A stretch of DNA of 64,000 nucleotides, taken from positions 3,562,724-3,626,723 of the forward strand of contig NZ_DF967972.1 of NCBI RefSeq assembly GCF_001050235.1, given 5' to 3'. Below the pieces are notes generated by a model. The model made no database searches. It saw nothing but the letters and a program-made list of their open reading frames with translations, and was not told the origin of the DNA. Shown piece by piece: positions 29,878 to 38,150 of this stretch (its first letter is position 1; every line of letters begins with the position of its first letter). Both the position numbers and the translations under genes were made by a program. This DNA is from Longilinea arvoryzae (GTDB taxonomy: Bacteria > Chloroflexota > Anaerolineae > Anaerolineales > Anaerolineaceae).

Positions 29878-30678
29878 TTATCGGCCAGGAAGCCAGAAAT
29901 TCATCCAATTTCGCTGAATACGCACACAGAACTGCTGGGTGGGGTGAAACGAACCTGTATCCGGCGGGCGGGTATTGGCCAGCCAGGTCGAATGGAAGGG
30001 ATCGTTCACATAACCCAGGATTCGCGTTCGAAAGGCGCCTATAAATGGATCATTTTGTTCGACCTTTTCAGGCTGAATCGCGGCCAGGGTCCACATGCGG
30101 TGCCTGGCGCCCTCTTTGGCGAACCACTGGAAATTGATCTGGACATCGAAATCCACCCGGTTGAGATAATCGATATCGTCCACCAGCAACAGGTGAATTC
30201 CACCTCGAGTCCGGCCATTCATGCGCTGATCGAGAATCCGGCTGAAGCGTAGAATGGCGGGACCGGAGGCGCGGTCGAAGACCGGCAAGATTTCGAGGAT
30301 ATGTTGCCCGGCCAATGCCTGAAACGGCTGCCAGGCACTCGGATCTCGTGAGACAACCAGGATATTCAGATCGTTCGCCGTCGTACAGATCAGGGTCGAA
30401 AGAAGGGCCGTCTGGAGCAACCGGGTGCTCCCTTCGATGTGGGTGCTTCCCACCAGCACCGAACCCGGATTGGGATCCGTTAAATCCAGTAAGATCGGCA
30501 AACCATCTTCGCAGACGCCCAGGACGGCGGTGGATTCGGGCAGATATGGATGGCGTTGGAGGATTTCCTCGAGGCTCAGCGTAGCGAATGGATTGGCTAT
30601 CTCCACCACCGGCGCCACCTGGAAATTCAGGGGCCGGATCGTCTTTCCTTTGATTTGAGGCAGGTTTTGAACAGCCAT
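29878..30678 (-). CDS. Degenerate FtsK/HerA-like ATPase domain protein
   Basis: A 266-residue protein with the frame of an FtsK/SpoIIIE-type ATPase domain but a damaged nucleotide site. The expected Walker A region reads VGSTHIEGSTRLLQTALL (from V76), in which the GKS/T triplet is missing, whereas the Walker B strand is clear (IHLLLVDDID, 161-170) and an arginine-rich segment precedes it. No membrane helix is present, unlike true FtsK. The start at 30678 has AAGGTG 6 bp upstream, and a good minus-strand promoter lies just beyond. It is the first gene of a two-gene operon with the 74-aa protein. It may bind but not hydrolyse nucleotide, or act as a structural adaptor; this is inference. Confidence 0.65.
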   Translation of the reverse strand: MAVQNLPQIKGKTIRPLNFQVAPVVEIANPFATLSLEEILQRHPYLPESTAVLGVCEDGLPILLDLTDPNPGSVLVGSTHIEGSTRLLQTALLSTLICTTANDLNILVVSRDPSAWQPFQALAGQHILEILPVFDRASGPAILRFSRILDQRMNGRTRGGIHLLLVDDIDYLNRVDFDVQINFQWFAKEGARHRMWTLAAIQPEKVEQNDPFIGAFRTRILGYVNDPFHSTWLANTRPPDTGSFHPTQQFCVRIQRNWMNFWLPGR

Positions 30679-30712
30679 AGCATCACCTTAGAATTTATTT
30701 TCTAGTATTCAC

Positions 30713-30740
30713 ATTATACCTGAATAGAACATATTTTCAA
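30713..30740 (-). promoter_or_regulatory. Promoter of the FtsK-like operon
   Basis: Minus-strand TTGAAA (30740-30735), a 16-bp spacer and TATAAT (30718-30713) make a near-consensus promoter about 35 bp upstream of the start codon. Confidence 0.7.
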
Positions 30741-30763
30741 GACCCAATTTTCAGAATTCTAAT

Positions 30764-30792
30764 TTGGCTACGCGAATTGAATTATTTATACT
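30764..30792 (+). promoter_or_regulatory. Promoter of the rhodanese-sufU unit
   Basis: TTGGCT (30764-30769) and TATACT (30787-30792) are 17 bp apart, back to back with the minus-strand promoter of the FtsK-like operon. A short CTCC-TCAA-GGAG (30821-30832) includes the AAGGAG ribosome-binding site, so a small hairpin could partly mask it. Confidence 0.55.
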
Positions 30793-30838
30793 ATTATGAT
30801 AAAAATAATTAATATTAAACCTCCTCAAGGAGTTTATC

Positions 30839-31687
30839 ATGGTCGATTATGCTCATCCAGAAGTTCTCGTCGAAACGGAATGGGTCGCCAGGCACCTGGA
30901 CGATCCTAAAGTTCGCCTGGCCGAATCGAACGAGGATTATCTGTTATACGACACAGGCCATATTCCCGGCGCCGTGAAAGTGGACTGGTTTACCACCCTG
31001 CAGGACCCACTCCGGCGCGAATTTATCGACAAGGCCGGCTTTGAAAGGCTTTGCTCAACCCTCGGCATCGACCGCGATACCCTGGTGGTCTTCTACGGCG
31101 ACCGGAACAACTGGTTCGCGTGTTACGCCTTCTGGCTTTTCGAATACTACGGACATCCGCAGTTGAAGATTCTAAACGGCGGGCGCATGAAATGGTTCAA
31201 AGAGAATCGTCCGGTCTCGATGGAGTTTCCCAAGTTCCCGCAAACGAATTACAAAGCATCCAAACCCGACCTGTCCATTCGCGCTTTCCGGGATCAGGTG
31301 CTGGCTCACGTGCAGCAGCACGGCGCACTTGTGGACGTGCGTTCCCCGGGCGAATACAGCGGCGAACTGTTGCACATGCCCAATTACCCGCAGGAAGGCG
31401 CCATGCGCGGCGGGCATATCCCCGGCGCAATGAACATCCCCTGGTCGCAGGCCATCGATGAAATCGACGGCACCTTCAAGCCCGATGAAGAACTGACCCG
31501 GCTGTACCTGGGCAAGCATAACCTCGATCCGAAAAAAGAGACCATCGCCTATTGCCGGATCGGCGAACGCAGCTCGCACACCTGGTTCGTCCTGAAGTAT
31601 CTGTTGGGTTTCGAAAACGTTCGGAATTACGACGGTTCCTGGACGGAATGGGGCAACCTGGTCGGCGCCCCGATCGAAAAAGGATAA
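30839..31687 (+). CDS. sseA: Sulfurtransferase (rhodanese, thiosulfate/3-mercaptopyruvate type)
   Basis: Two-domain rhodanese of 282 residues. The N-terminal domain is catalytically inactive (no Cys at the loop; [17 protein letters not shown]). The C-terminal domain carries active-site Cys239 in the loop CRIGERSS, the sequence form typical of thiosulfate sulfurtransferases. [14 protein letters not shown] marks the second domain start. Neighbouring the SufU-like gene (11 bp downstream), it may supply sulfur to iron-sulfur assembly. AAGGAG at 30827-30832 supports the start. The symbol is by family and does not prove substrate preference. Confidence 0.92.
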   Translation: MVDYAHPEVLVETEWVARHLDDPKVRLAESNEDYLLYDTGHIPGAVKVDWFTTLQDPLRREFIDKAGFERLCSTLGIDRDTLVVFYGDRNNWFACYAFWLFEYYGHPQLKILNGGRMKWFKENRPVSMEFPKFPQTNYKASKPDLSIRAFRDQVLAHVQQHGALVDVRSPGEYSGELLHMPNYPQEGAMRGGHIPGAMNIPWSQAIDEIDGTFKPDEELTRLYLGKHNLDPKKETIAYCRIGERSSHTWFVLKYLLGFENVRNYDGSWTEWGNLVGAPIEKG

Positions 31688-31698
31688 GAAAAGACACC

Positions 31699-32091
31699 AT
31701 GGATCGCAGCGAAATTCTGGAAATGGTCCTCGATCATTACCATAACCCGCACAATCGAGGTGAATTGACGGATGCGAACGCCATCTGGAATGGTGGGCTG
31801 CCCGGTTGCAGCGATATCGTCACCACTTACTTGAAGATCGAAAACGGGCGCATCATCGGGGCCGCTTTCACCGGCGAAGGCTGCACCATCAGCCAGGCGG
31901 CCACCTCGATGCTTACGGAAGAACTGGTCGGTCAGGATGTCGAAGCTGTCGCCGGGTTGGACCAATCCACGGTGGTGAATTTACTGGGAAAAGAACTGGT
32001 ACAAACGCGGCCGCGCTGCGCCACCCTGGGCCTGGATACCTTCCGCGCCGCGGCTCAGGAATATATGCGCCTGCACCCGACGAAGCCATAG
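31699..32091 (+). CDS. sufU: SufU/IscU-type iron-sulfur scaffold protein
   Basis: A 130-residue NifU-N-family protein of the SUF system that receives sulfur from cysteine desulfurase and assembles or passes Fe-S clusters. Three conserved cysteines are seen: C37 (GLPGCSDIV), C62 (GEGCTISQAATSML) and C107 (PRCATLGLDTFRAA); the Asp in GCSD marks the SufU subgroup. ATG 31699 is in a short gap after the rhodanese; a longer frame would overlap that gene. No SufS/SufBCD genes are visible in the window, so the remainder of the pathway lies elsewhere. A terminator follows. Confidence 0.92.
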   Translation: MDRSEILEMVLDHYHNPHNRGELTDANAIWNGGLPGCSDIVTTYLKIENGRIIGAAFTGEGCTISQAATSMLTEELVGQDVEAVAGLDQSTVVNLLGKELVQTRPRCATLGLDTFRAAAQEYMRLHPTKP

Positions 32092-32110
32092 ATTTCTTAC
32101 GATTGCCGGA

Positions 32111-32165
32111 AAGCTGCATATCAGGTGATCCAGATGAAAGGAGGGCCTGAAATGTAGCTTTTTTT
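32111..32165 (+). terminator. Rho-independent terminator after sufU
   Basis: AGCTGCAT (32112-32119) and TCAGG (32121-32125) pair with CCTGA (32146-32150) and ATGTAGCT (32152-32159), with one A-A mismatch and a 20-base loop, then seven T's (32159-32165). Confidence 0.7.
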
Positions 32166-32191
32166 ACTATTTTAAGGTATCCTTATAGGCG

Positions 32192-32220
32192 TTTGCAGGC
32201 AAGAATTCTATTCCTGCAAA
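32192..32220 (+). repeat. Inverted repeat in the frr leader
   Basis: TTTGCAGG (32192-32199) and CCTGCAAA (32213-32220) form a perfect 8-bp stem with a 13-base A/T-rich loop containing GAATTC, 48 bases before the frr start. It could be an operator or a leader hairpin. Confidence 0.5.
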
Positions 32221-32267
32221 TAAAAAGAAAACCCAAAGCCGGAATAAAACTGCATAGGGAGGCCAGT

Positions 32268-32825
32268 GTGATTAAAGAAACGGTAAAAGAAGCTGAAACT
32301 CGCATGAAGGGCGCCCTTCAGAATCTCGAAGATAGTCTCGCGACGATTCGAACTGGACGCGCCAGCCCTGCTTTGGTCGAAAAACTACCGATCGACTATT
32401 ACGGAGCCCCCACGCCCTTGATGCAGTTGGCCAGCATCAGTGTCCCCGAACCACGCACCTTGATGATTCGACCATTCGATGCCTCCAGCCTTAAAACGAT
32501 CGAACGCGCTATCATTGCCTCCGATCTGGGTCTGACGCCCAACAATGACGGCCGGGTCATTCGCCTGAATCTACCGCCCCTGACGGAAGAGCGCCGCCGC
32601 GACCTGGTCAAGATCGTCCACAGCCGCCTGGAAGAATGCCGCGTTTCCATCCGAAATGTTCGTCGCGATTTGCTTAAGGATTTGCGTGAATTCGAGCACG
32701 AGAAGATGATTTCCGAAGATGACCTCAAACGAGGCGAGGAAGAGCTTCAGAAATTAACCGATAAAATGATTGCGCAAACAGAGGAAATCGGCGAACGTAA
32801 AGAAAAGGAAATCCTGGAAGTGTAA
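32268..32825 (+). CDS. frr: Ribosome recycling factor
   Basis: Splits post-termination ribosomes together with EF-G. The GTG start at 32268, preceded by AGGGAGG (32256-32262), gives exactly 185 residues, the family length. A longer frame beginning at 32193 would run through the leader hairpin. Conserved segments are LEDSLATIRTGRASPALVEK, IPYYG-like IDYYGAPTPLMQLAS, and VRRDLLKDLREFEHEKMISED. It is unusual that tsf and pyrH, its usual neighbours, do not precede it. uppS follows 16 bp later, cdsA next, as in many bacteria. Confidence 0.95.
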   Translation: MIKETVKEAETRMKGALQNLEDSLATIRTGRASPALVEKLPIDYYGAPTPLMQLASISVPEPRTLMIRPFDASSLKTIERAIIASDLGLTPNNDGRVIRLNLPPLTEERRRDLVKIVHSRLEECRVSIRNVRRDLLKDLREFEHEKMISEDDLKRGEEELQKLTDKMIAQTEEIGERKEKEILEV

Positions 32826-32841
32826 GCTTCCTATTCGTTCG

Positions 32842-33585
32842 ATGGACCAATCCCAACCCTCCAATTCGTCTGCTGATCTACCAGCCAAAACCCCTACGCA
32901 TATTGCCATCATCATGGATGGAAATGGTCGTTGGGCGGCAGCCCGTGGCCTTCCACGACTGGCGGGTCATCGCGCCGGCACCGAAAACTTGCGCCGCGTG
33001 ATCCGAGCATGTGTGGAGTTTGGAATCCAGTATCTGACCATTTATGCGTTTTCCACTGAAAACTGGGGCCGTCCCAGCGATGAGGTGGAAGGCCTGATGC
33101 ATATCCTTTCCGAAGTCATCGATAACGAACTCGAAGAATTGAACAGTGAAGGCGTCCAGATCCGCCACATCGGTCGCATCGACCGCATGGAAGAGGATGT
33201 GCGCAATAAAGTTCTTCATGCGGTCGAGGTGACCCGCCTCAATCACCGCCTGGTGTTATCCGTAGCCTGGAATTACGGCGGGCGCGATGAAATCGTCTAC
33301 GCCATCCAACGCATGATCGCGGATGGGAAACGCCCCGACGAGATCGATGATGAACTGATTGCCCAGTACCTGTTTACGGCCGGCATGCCGGATCCCGATC
33401 TGGTCATCCGCACCTCCGGAGAAATGCGCGTCAGCAATTTCCTGACCTGGCAATCGGTCTATTCGGAATGGTACTTCACCCCAACTCTGTGGCCTGATTT
33501 CGACAAAGAAGAGTTGCGGAAAGCGCTCGAGGTTTACAGCCAACGCGATCGGCGTTTTGGCCGGTTATCCACTACTGGGTGTTAA
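32842..33585 (+). CDS. uppS: Isoprenyl (undecaprenyl-type) diphosphate synthase
   Basis: cis-Prenyltransferase that makes the C55 lipid carrier for cell-wall precursors. The ATG at 32842 gives 247 residues. Family motifs: IAIIMDGNGRWAAARGLPRL (catalytic Asp in MDGNGRW), the GH in LAGHRAG, YAFSTENWGRP, and the C-terminal LVIRTSGEMRVSNFLTWQ with Tyr-Ser-Glu-Trp-Tyr following. Its place between frr and cdsA is classic. An upstream in-frame extension into frr is rejected. No unusual residue is seen. Confidence 0.95.
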   Translation: MDQSQPSNSSADLPAKTPTHIAIIMDGNGRWAAARGLPRLAGHRAGTENLRRVIRACVEFGIQYLTIYAFSTENWGRPSDEVEGLMHILSEVIDNELEELNSEGVQIRHIGRIDRMEEDVRNKVLHAVEVTRLNHRLVLSVAWNYGGRDEIVYAIQRMIADGKRPDEIDDELIAQYLFTAGMPDPDLVIRTSGEMRVSNFLTWQSVYSEWYFTPTLWPDFDKEELRKALEVYSQRDRRFGRLSTTGC

Positions 33586-33595
33586 AGGGGGCCTG

Positions 33596-34402
33596 ATGTT
33601 AACCCAACGCCTGTTGGTAGCAATCCTGATGATTCCGATCGGCGTGACATTTATCGCGTTGGGCGGGTGGCCATTTGCGTTATTGATCATGGCCGTGATG
33701 GGTGTGGCTGCCTGGGAATACTGGCGCATCTTCAAGACCGGCGGATATTCAGCCTCGGCGGCGCTGGTGGTGGGTGGGACGGCAATACTCGTCCTCACCC
33801 GTTTTTTATTGGGCTTCCGTGAAGCGGATGCCGTACTGGCCGGGCTAGTCCTGGCCAGTCTGGTGCTCCACACCTTCCTCCACGAGAACGGCTCCGATCA
33901 TTCGGCTACCGATTTTGCTATAACCATTTCCGGCCTTCTATACATCGGTTGGTTGGGTAGTTATATGGTTTCGTTGCGCAACCTGCCCGACGGCCTGTGG
34001 TGGACTCTGTTGGTCGTTCCAGGCACAGGCCTGGCGGATGCAGGCGCTTATTTCGTAGGCAGTCACCTGGGCAAGCACCCGCTTGCGCCGCGCGTCAGTC
34101 CCAAGAAAACCTGGGAAGGTTATATCGGTGGAATCGTCATTGGCTCCCTGGGGTGCGCTTTGATGGGTGCATTATGGGGTATCATGACCCCTGCCATCAC
34201 GCCGCTGCGGGGTTTGATTTTGGGCTTCGTGCTTTCCACGCTAAGTATTTTGGGCGACCTGGGGGAGAGCATGATCAAGCGACAGTTCAACGTCAAGGAC
34301 TCAAGCCATCTCCTCCCGGGGCATGGCGGCATCTTCGATCGGATCGATTCCTGGTTATGGGCCGCCCCCATTGGGTTCTATCTGATCCTCTGGTTGTGGT
34401 AA
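33596..34402 (+). CDS. cdsA: Phosphatidate cytidylyltransferase
   Basis: Integral membrane enzyme making CDP-diacylglycerol for phospholipid synthesis. The 268-residue protein has about seven transmembrane helices, starting within residues 5-35. The C-terminal signature ends the protein: KKTWEGYIGGIVIGS, then LGDLGESMIKRQFNVKDSSH and LPGHGGIFDRIDS, with the acidic metal-binding residues intact. ATG 33596 is 10 bp after the uppS stop and has a GGGG ribosome-binding site. The usual next gene, dxr, is absent; glpX occurs instead after about 55 bp. Confidence 0.95.
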   Translation: MLTQRLLVAILMIPIGVTFIALGGWPFALLIMAVMGVAAWEYWRIFKTGGYSASAALVVGGTAILVLTRFLLGFREADAVLAGLVLASLVLHTFLHENGSDHSATDFAITISGLLYIGWLGSYMVSLRNLPDGLWWTLLVVPGTGLADAGAYFVGSHLGKHPLAPRVSPKKTWEGYIGGIVIGSLGCALMGALWGIMTPAITPLRGLILGFVLSTLSILGDLGESMIKRQFNVKDSSHLLPGHGGIFDRIDSWLWAAPIGFYLILWLW

Positions 34403-34457
34403 TTCTGGCAATCCCGATGCCAGTTGATTCCTTATCATCTATCCCTGAGGAGGCGAA

Positions 34458-35444
34458 ATGATCCACTCTAAGCCAACGCGTAACCTGGCGCTCGATTTGG
34501 TGCGTGTGACCGAGGCAGCCGCGCTGGCCGCCGGTCGATTTATGGGTCGCGGTGACAAGAATGCTGCCGACAAGGCTTCGGTCGATGCCATGCGCCTGGT
34601 ATTGAACGAGGTCGAAATGGACGGCATCATCGTCATCGGCGAAGGCGAGAAAGACGAAGCGCCCATGTTGTATAATGGCGAGCACCTGGGAACCGGCGAA
34701 CCACCCCAGGTTGATATCGCCGTGGACCCCATCGATGGCACCCGCCCGTTGGCGCACGGCCAATATAACTCACTCTCGACGGTAGCACTGTCCCCGCGCG
34801 GAACGATGTTCAATCCGGGTCCTTTCGTGTACATGAATAAAATCGCGGTTGGCCCTGAAGCGCGGGATGTAATCGACATCGACGCTTCCGTGGAAGATAA
34901 CCTGAAGGCCGTCGCCCGCGCCAAAGGAATGGATGTCAACGACGTGACCGTCGTCATCCTTGACCGCCCGCGGCATGAGAAACTGATTTCCGAAGTCCGC
35001 CGGTTGGGGGCTCGTATTCGCCTGATTCCGGATGGGGATGTAGCCGGCGCCTTGATGACTTCCATGCCCGAAACCGGCATCGACATTCTGATGGGCATCG
35101 GCGGCACTCCCGAAGGCGTCCTGGCAGCCTGCGCGCTGCGCTGTCTGGGTGGGAATATGCAGGGCAAGATCTACCCGCGCAACGACGTGGAACGCCAGAA
35201 GGGCATCGAATTGGGCTACGATCTCGATAAAGTGCTCAAGCTGGAAGACCTGGTCTCTTCCGAAGACACTTTCTTCGCCGCTACGGGTATCACGGGCGGT
35301 GAACTTCTGCACGGCGTTTCATACACCGGCGCTGGCGCAACCACCGACAGCATCGTAATGCGCGGGTTGACTGGAACCGTCCGGCGGATCATGGCGCAAC
35401 ACCGCTTTGCCAAACTTAGCCGCATTAGCGCAATCAATTATTAG
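34458..35444 (+). CDS. glpX: Fructose-1,6-bisphosphatase, class II
   Basis: Gluconeogenic phosphatase converting fructose-1,6-bisphosphate to fructose-6-phosphate. The 328-residue GlpX-type protein shows the inositol-phosphatase-superfamily metal sites GEGEKDEAPMLYNGE and VDPIDGTRPLAHGQ, as well as MGIGGTPEGVLAACAL. GAGGAGG sits 4 bp before the ATG. The residues needed for Mg/Mn binding are all present. It ends with a strong hairpin terminator shared with the converging SIMPL gene. Sedoheptulose-1,7-bisphosphate could be an additional substrate, as in some class II enzymes, but this cannot be read here. Confidence 0.95.
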   Translation: MIHSKPTRNLALDLVRVTEAAALAAGRFMGRGDKNAADKASVDAMRLVLNEVEMDGIIVIGEGEKDEAPMLYNGEHLGTGEPPQVDIAVDPIDGTRPLAHGQYNSLSTVALSPRGTMFNPGPFVYMNKIAVGPEARDVIDIDASVEDNLKAVARAKGMDVNDVTVVILDRPRHEKLISEVRRLGARIRLIPDGDVAGALMTSMPETGIDILMGIGGTPEGVLAACALRCLGGNMQGKIYPRNDVERQKGIELGYDLDKVLKLEDLVSSEDTFFAATGITGGELLHGVSYTGAGATTDSIVMRGLTGTVRRIMAQHRFAKLSRISAINY

Positions 35445-35463
35445 AAAAGATTATCTGTACTTA

Positions 35464-35500
35464 TCAAAACAGCGCTGACCTTGAATCAGCGCTGTTTTGA
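35464..35500. terminator. Bidirectional terminator between glpX and SIMPL gene
   Basis: A perfect 15-bp stem (35464-35478 with 35486-35500; core ACAGCGCTGA) with a 7-base loop, with A4 and T4 inside the arms. It can end both converging transcripts. Confidence 0.82.
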
Positions 35501-35524
35501 TTATTGAAATGGACTCTGTTCGGG

Positions 35525-36247
35525 TTACTTGATCTCGTACGCTACGCTGGCGTCCGCAGTGATCAGCAACTGGCCGGCGGCTACCGGCACCTGGCCTGAC
35601 GCCGCTGACATGGCAGCGCCGCCCTTGCCTTCGTAGACAGTCACGGGTGAACTCGAATTGTAGACGCTCACCGAAATGAGTTTCCCCAGTTCGACGCCCG
35701 AAACTTTGGCGACCTCGCCGGCGCGGGACTGGGCATCCTTGATGGCCAGTTCGCGAGCCTGGGCTTCGATGGTCGTGCGATCAGCGACGTCGAAGGAAAT
35801 TCCGTTGATGCTGTTCGCGCCTGAGCGAACGACCGCATCCAGCACCTGGCCGAGCTTGCTCAAATCGCGCAGGGTCACGTTGACCGTGTTTTCGACCACA
35901 TATTGGATCTCGGTCGGCTGTCCGTTTGGGTCGTAGTTCTGCTGCGGATAGACGTTGAAGGCGCTCGTCTGGATGTCCTGATCCGCCACGCCCAGTTCTT
36001 TAAGCTGCGAGGCGATATCTGCGGCTTTGGTATTGCTCTGATTGAGGGAATCACTCAGGCTGGCCGTCTGGACATGCACACCGACATAGATATAAGCTAA
36101 ATCCGGCACGATGTAGACTTTGCCCTGGCCCGAAGCGTTCAACTGCCGCGGATAGGGATTGAACGAATTCGCTGCCGTCGGCGCGCAGGCGCTCAACAGA
36201 CTGGCAACGAGGATAACGATCACGCCGAAGATAAAGTACTTTTTCAT
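35525..36247 (-). CDS. SIMPL-domain (DUF541) lipoprotein
   Basis: A 240-residue secreted lipoprotein. The signal peptide ends in a classic lipobox L18-S-A-C21, so the mature protein is lipid-anchored at the outer side of the membrane. The mature part is a SIMPL/DUF541 domain: SGQGKVYIVPDLAYIYVGV, then AQARELAIKDAQSRAGEVAK and a C-terminal beta region. Family members are linked to stress responses in some organisms, but the molecular role is unknown. AGGAG lies 7 bp before the ATG on the minus strand. It has its own unit because a terminator closes the upstream membrane-gene cluster. Confidence 0.88.
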   Translation of the reverse strand: MKKYFIFGVIVILVASLLSACAPTAANSFNPYPRQLNASGQGKVYIVPDLAYIYVGVHVQTASLSDSLNQSNTKAADIASQLKELGVADQDIQTSAFNVYPQQNYDPNGQPTEIQYVVENTVNVTLRDLSKLGQVLDAVVRSGANSINGISFDVADRTTIEAQARELAIKDAQSRAGEVAKVSGVELGKLISVSVYNSSSPVTVYEGKGGAAMSAASGQVPVAAGQLLITADASVAYEIK

Positions 36248-36312
36248 TGTTCTTCTCCTGATTTATCGATTATTTCCAAGACGAATCTTACAGGAAAAAG
36301 TTCCCGGAGGAT

Positions 36313-36347
36313 AAAAAAAGCAGGCAGCAATTTGATTCGCTGCCTGC
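36313..36347 (-). terminator. Terminator of the four-gene membrane cluster
   Basis: Read on the minus strand, GCAGGCAGC (36347-36339) pairs with GCTGCCTGC (36328-36320) across a 10-base loop, followed by seven T's (36319-36313). Confidence 0.85.
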
Positions 36348-36366
36348 AATTCTATTCAGATGAGCC

Positions 36367-37434
36367 TTAGGGTAAATATTCGATCTTGACCGCGCCGAAT
36401 ACGTCCTCAAGGGTCAACACGATGTCGGCGTTACCATTTGCGGCACCCGGGGAATAGACCCGGTCCTCTTCCTTTACGAAATCCTGTGGAATGTTCTTAC
36501 CCACCAGCACAGTGTCCAGGATAAATTCGACGGATGTGCCCCGCGGAACGCGAATCACAAGCTCGCCGAAGATCACGCCGGCCTTGCCATTCAACTCGCC
36601 ATTCTCGGGCAGGATAAGGGTGGATTGTCCAAAGATGGTTTCTGTTTTCAGGTCTGTGATCTTCAGGTTTTGAAGATCGAGGTCTTGTTTGCCGGCGATC
36701 AAGGTCAGATCGAGATCGGTCGAGATGGAGTTGTTGATCTTGAGCTCGGTCTGGTTGCCCTCATAATTTCCGATCAACGGAATGTGGTTATATGGCGCGG
36801 GTTCCAGCACATAACGCCCCTCGCCCCCGCTGACGGAGTAGCTTTCGTTGACCTTCGCCTGTCTGGGTAACATCACCGTGCCTTGGATCAACTGGTCTGC
36901 TTCCGCGTCTCCCGAGATGTTGACATCCCCGGAAAGGAAGGTCATTTTCATCGATGCGCTTTGAGCGCCTTCCAGGGGCTGGCTGATATCCACCGGTGTG
37001 GTCCCAGTGCTGCCGGGCCCGACAAAGCCGATCCAGATCATGCCTGCGACCAGCGCCACGGCCAGGACCACCACCACAATGCCACCCAGGGCTGAAGAGC
37101 GGCCCTGCATCATCAAATCCAATCCGGCGGCCACAATGATCACCGGCCACAGGCGCAGCAGCAGGTCCAGACCGCTCCACGGGAGCGCGTTAAAGTTACC
37201 GGCCAGCAAAACGCCGCCCAGACCCAGCATGATCACCGCCCCGACCCAGCTCTTGCCCTGATAAATCTGGTCCAATCCGCCCAGAATGAACAAGAGCGGC
37301 CAATATCTGGCTACATAGTCCCACAGATTCCCTGAAAGTGCATTCAGGTTGGTCAACAACAATACAATGCCAACCGCCACCAACATCAGCGGCCAAAAAA
37401 TGCTATGACGGGTATGGGATTGATTTTCTGCCAT
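36367..37434 (-). CDS. LiaF/DUF5668-like membrane protein
   Basis: A 355-residue protein with about five transmembrane helices in the first 140 residues (IFWPLMLVAVGIVLLLTNLN; WPLLFILGGLDQIYQGK; then further ones), repeating the DUF5668 pattern of helix plus aromatic loop. The remaining 200 residues form a beta-rich C-terminal domain similar to that of LiaF (DLDLTLIAGKQDLDLQNLKI; GTSVEFILDTVLVGKNIP). LiaF proteins sense or modulate envelope stress kinases. It is the last gene of a minus-strand cluster of four, 38 bp after its neighbour, followed by a terminator. No histidine kinase or response regulator is nearby. No strong ribosome-binding site is evident. Confidence 0.78.
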   Translation of the reverse strand: MAENQSHTRHSIFWPLMLVAVGIVLLLTNLNALSGNLWDYVARYWPLLFILGGLDQIYQGKSWVGAVIMLGLGGVLLAGNFNALPWSGLDLLLRLWPVIIVAAGLDLMMQGRSSALGGIVVVVLAVALVAGMIWIGFVGPGSTGTTPVDISQPLEGAQSASMKMTFLSGDVNISGDAEADQLIQGTVMLPRQAKVNESYSVSGGEGRYVLEPAPYNHIPLIGNYEGNQTELKINNSISTDLDLTLIAGKQDLDLQNLKITDLKTETIFGQSTLILPENGELNGKAGVIFGELVIRVPRGTSVEFILDTVLVGKNIPQDFVKEEDRVYSPGAANGNADIVLTLEDVFGAVKIEYLP

Positions 37435-37472
37435 CGTACACGCTCGCTTTCTGCCTTAATTCTCAAGGCGCC

Positions 37473-38111
37473 TTACTTTTTCATCGCCCGCCACACCAGC
37501 AGCAAACCGCCGCCGATCAGCAAAACCGCCCAGACCACACTGGTGACCTTGAAGGAGGATACCAGAACGATCAACGCAATAACCGCCAGAGCGGTCGCAG
37601 GATACCAGGCCCAGGTTAATTTTCGGCCGGTCGCGCGTTCGGGCAGCAACGCCACCATTGCAAAAGTCGCCGCCATGCCACCCAGAAAAACCCAGCCGCT
37701 GTCGAAATTATGAATATTATCCAGCACGCTAACCAGGGCCAGGGTAGCCATCACCCCGGCCGGAATCAACGCCCACCAGTTTAACGGGCTGAGCGCGTAA
37801 ACGGCGAAAAAAGCCGCGCTGATGCCGCCCAGGATGATCAGGCCGCTGATCCATTCCGCCGCATTCGGAGCGAAAGAATCCAGGATAATCGCCGCGCCAA
37901 TGCCCAGCAGGACGATGCCCGGAATTGCCGCCCACCAGCGGCTGCGGTCTTGAAACACCACGTACAGGAAACCGATGCCAGCCGCGGCGAACAAGGCTCC
38001 CCAGATGACCCCGGTATTCTCGAACCCGGTCAGGGTTTGCAACAGCGCCAGAGCGCCCACCAACACCAGCAAAACCCCAACCAAAACACGCCAAGAATTT
38101 GGATTTTTCAT
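37473..38111 (-). CDS. Eight-helix hypothetical membrane protein
   Basis: A 212-residue, very hydrophobic protein with about eight transmembrane helices, each of the form seen in DUF5668/LiaI-type proteins (WRVLVGVLLVLVGALALLQ; WWAAIPGIVLLGIGAAIIL; WWALIPAGVMATLALVSVL). Repeating Trp-Trp and Gly patterns suggest internal duplication. Loops are very short, and the C-terminus ends in WRAMKK. ATG 38111 has AAGGAG at 6-7 bp; an upstream in-frame ATG at 38135 is possible but adds a charged stretch with no ribosome-binding site. It lies in the same unit as the toast-rack gene upstream. Function unknown. Confidence 0.75.
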   Translation of the reverse strand: MKNPNSWRVLVGVLLVLVGALALLQTLTGFENTGVIWGALFAAAGIGFLYVVFQDRSRWWAAIPGIVLLGIGAAIILDSFAPNAAEWISGLIILGGISAAFFAVYALSPLNWWALIPAGVMATLALVSVLDNIHNFDSGWVFLGGMAATFAMVALLPERATGRKLTWAWYPATALAVIALIVLVSSFKVTSVVWAVLLIGGGLLLVWRAMKK

Positions 38112-38150
38112 TTCGATCTCCTTTTTCCCTCGCATCCGAAACTTCCGGGG

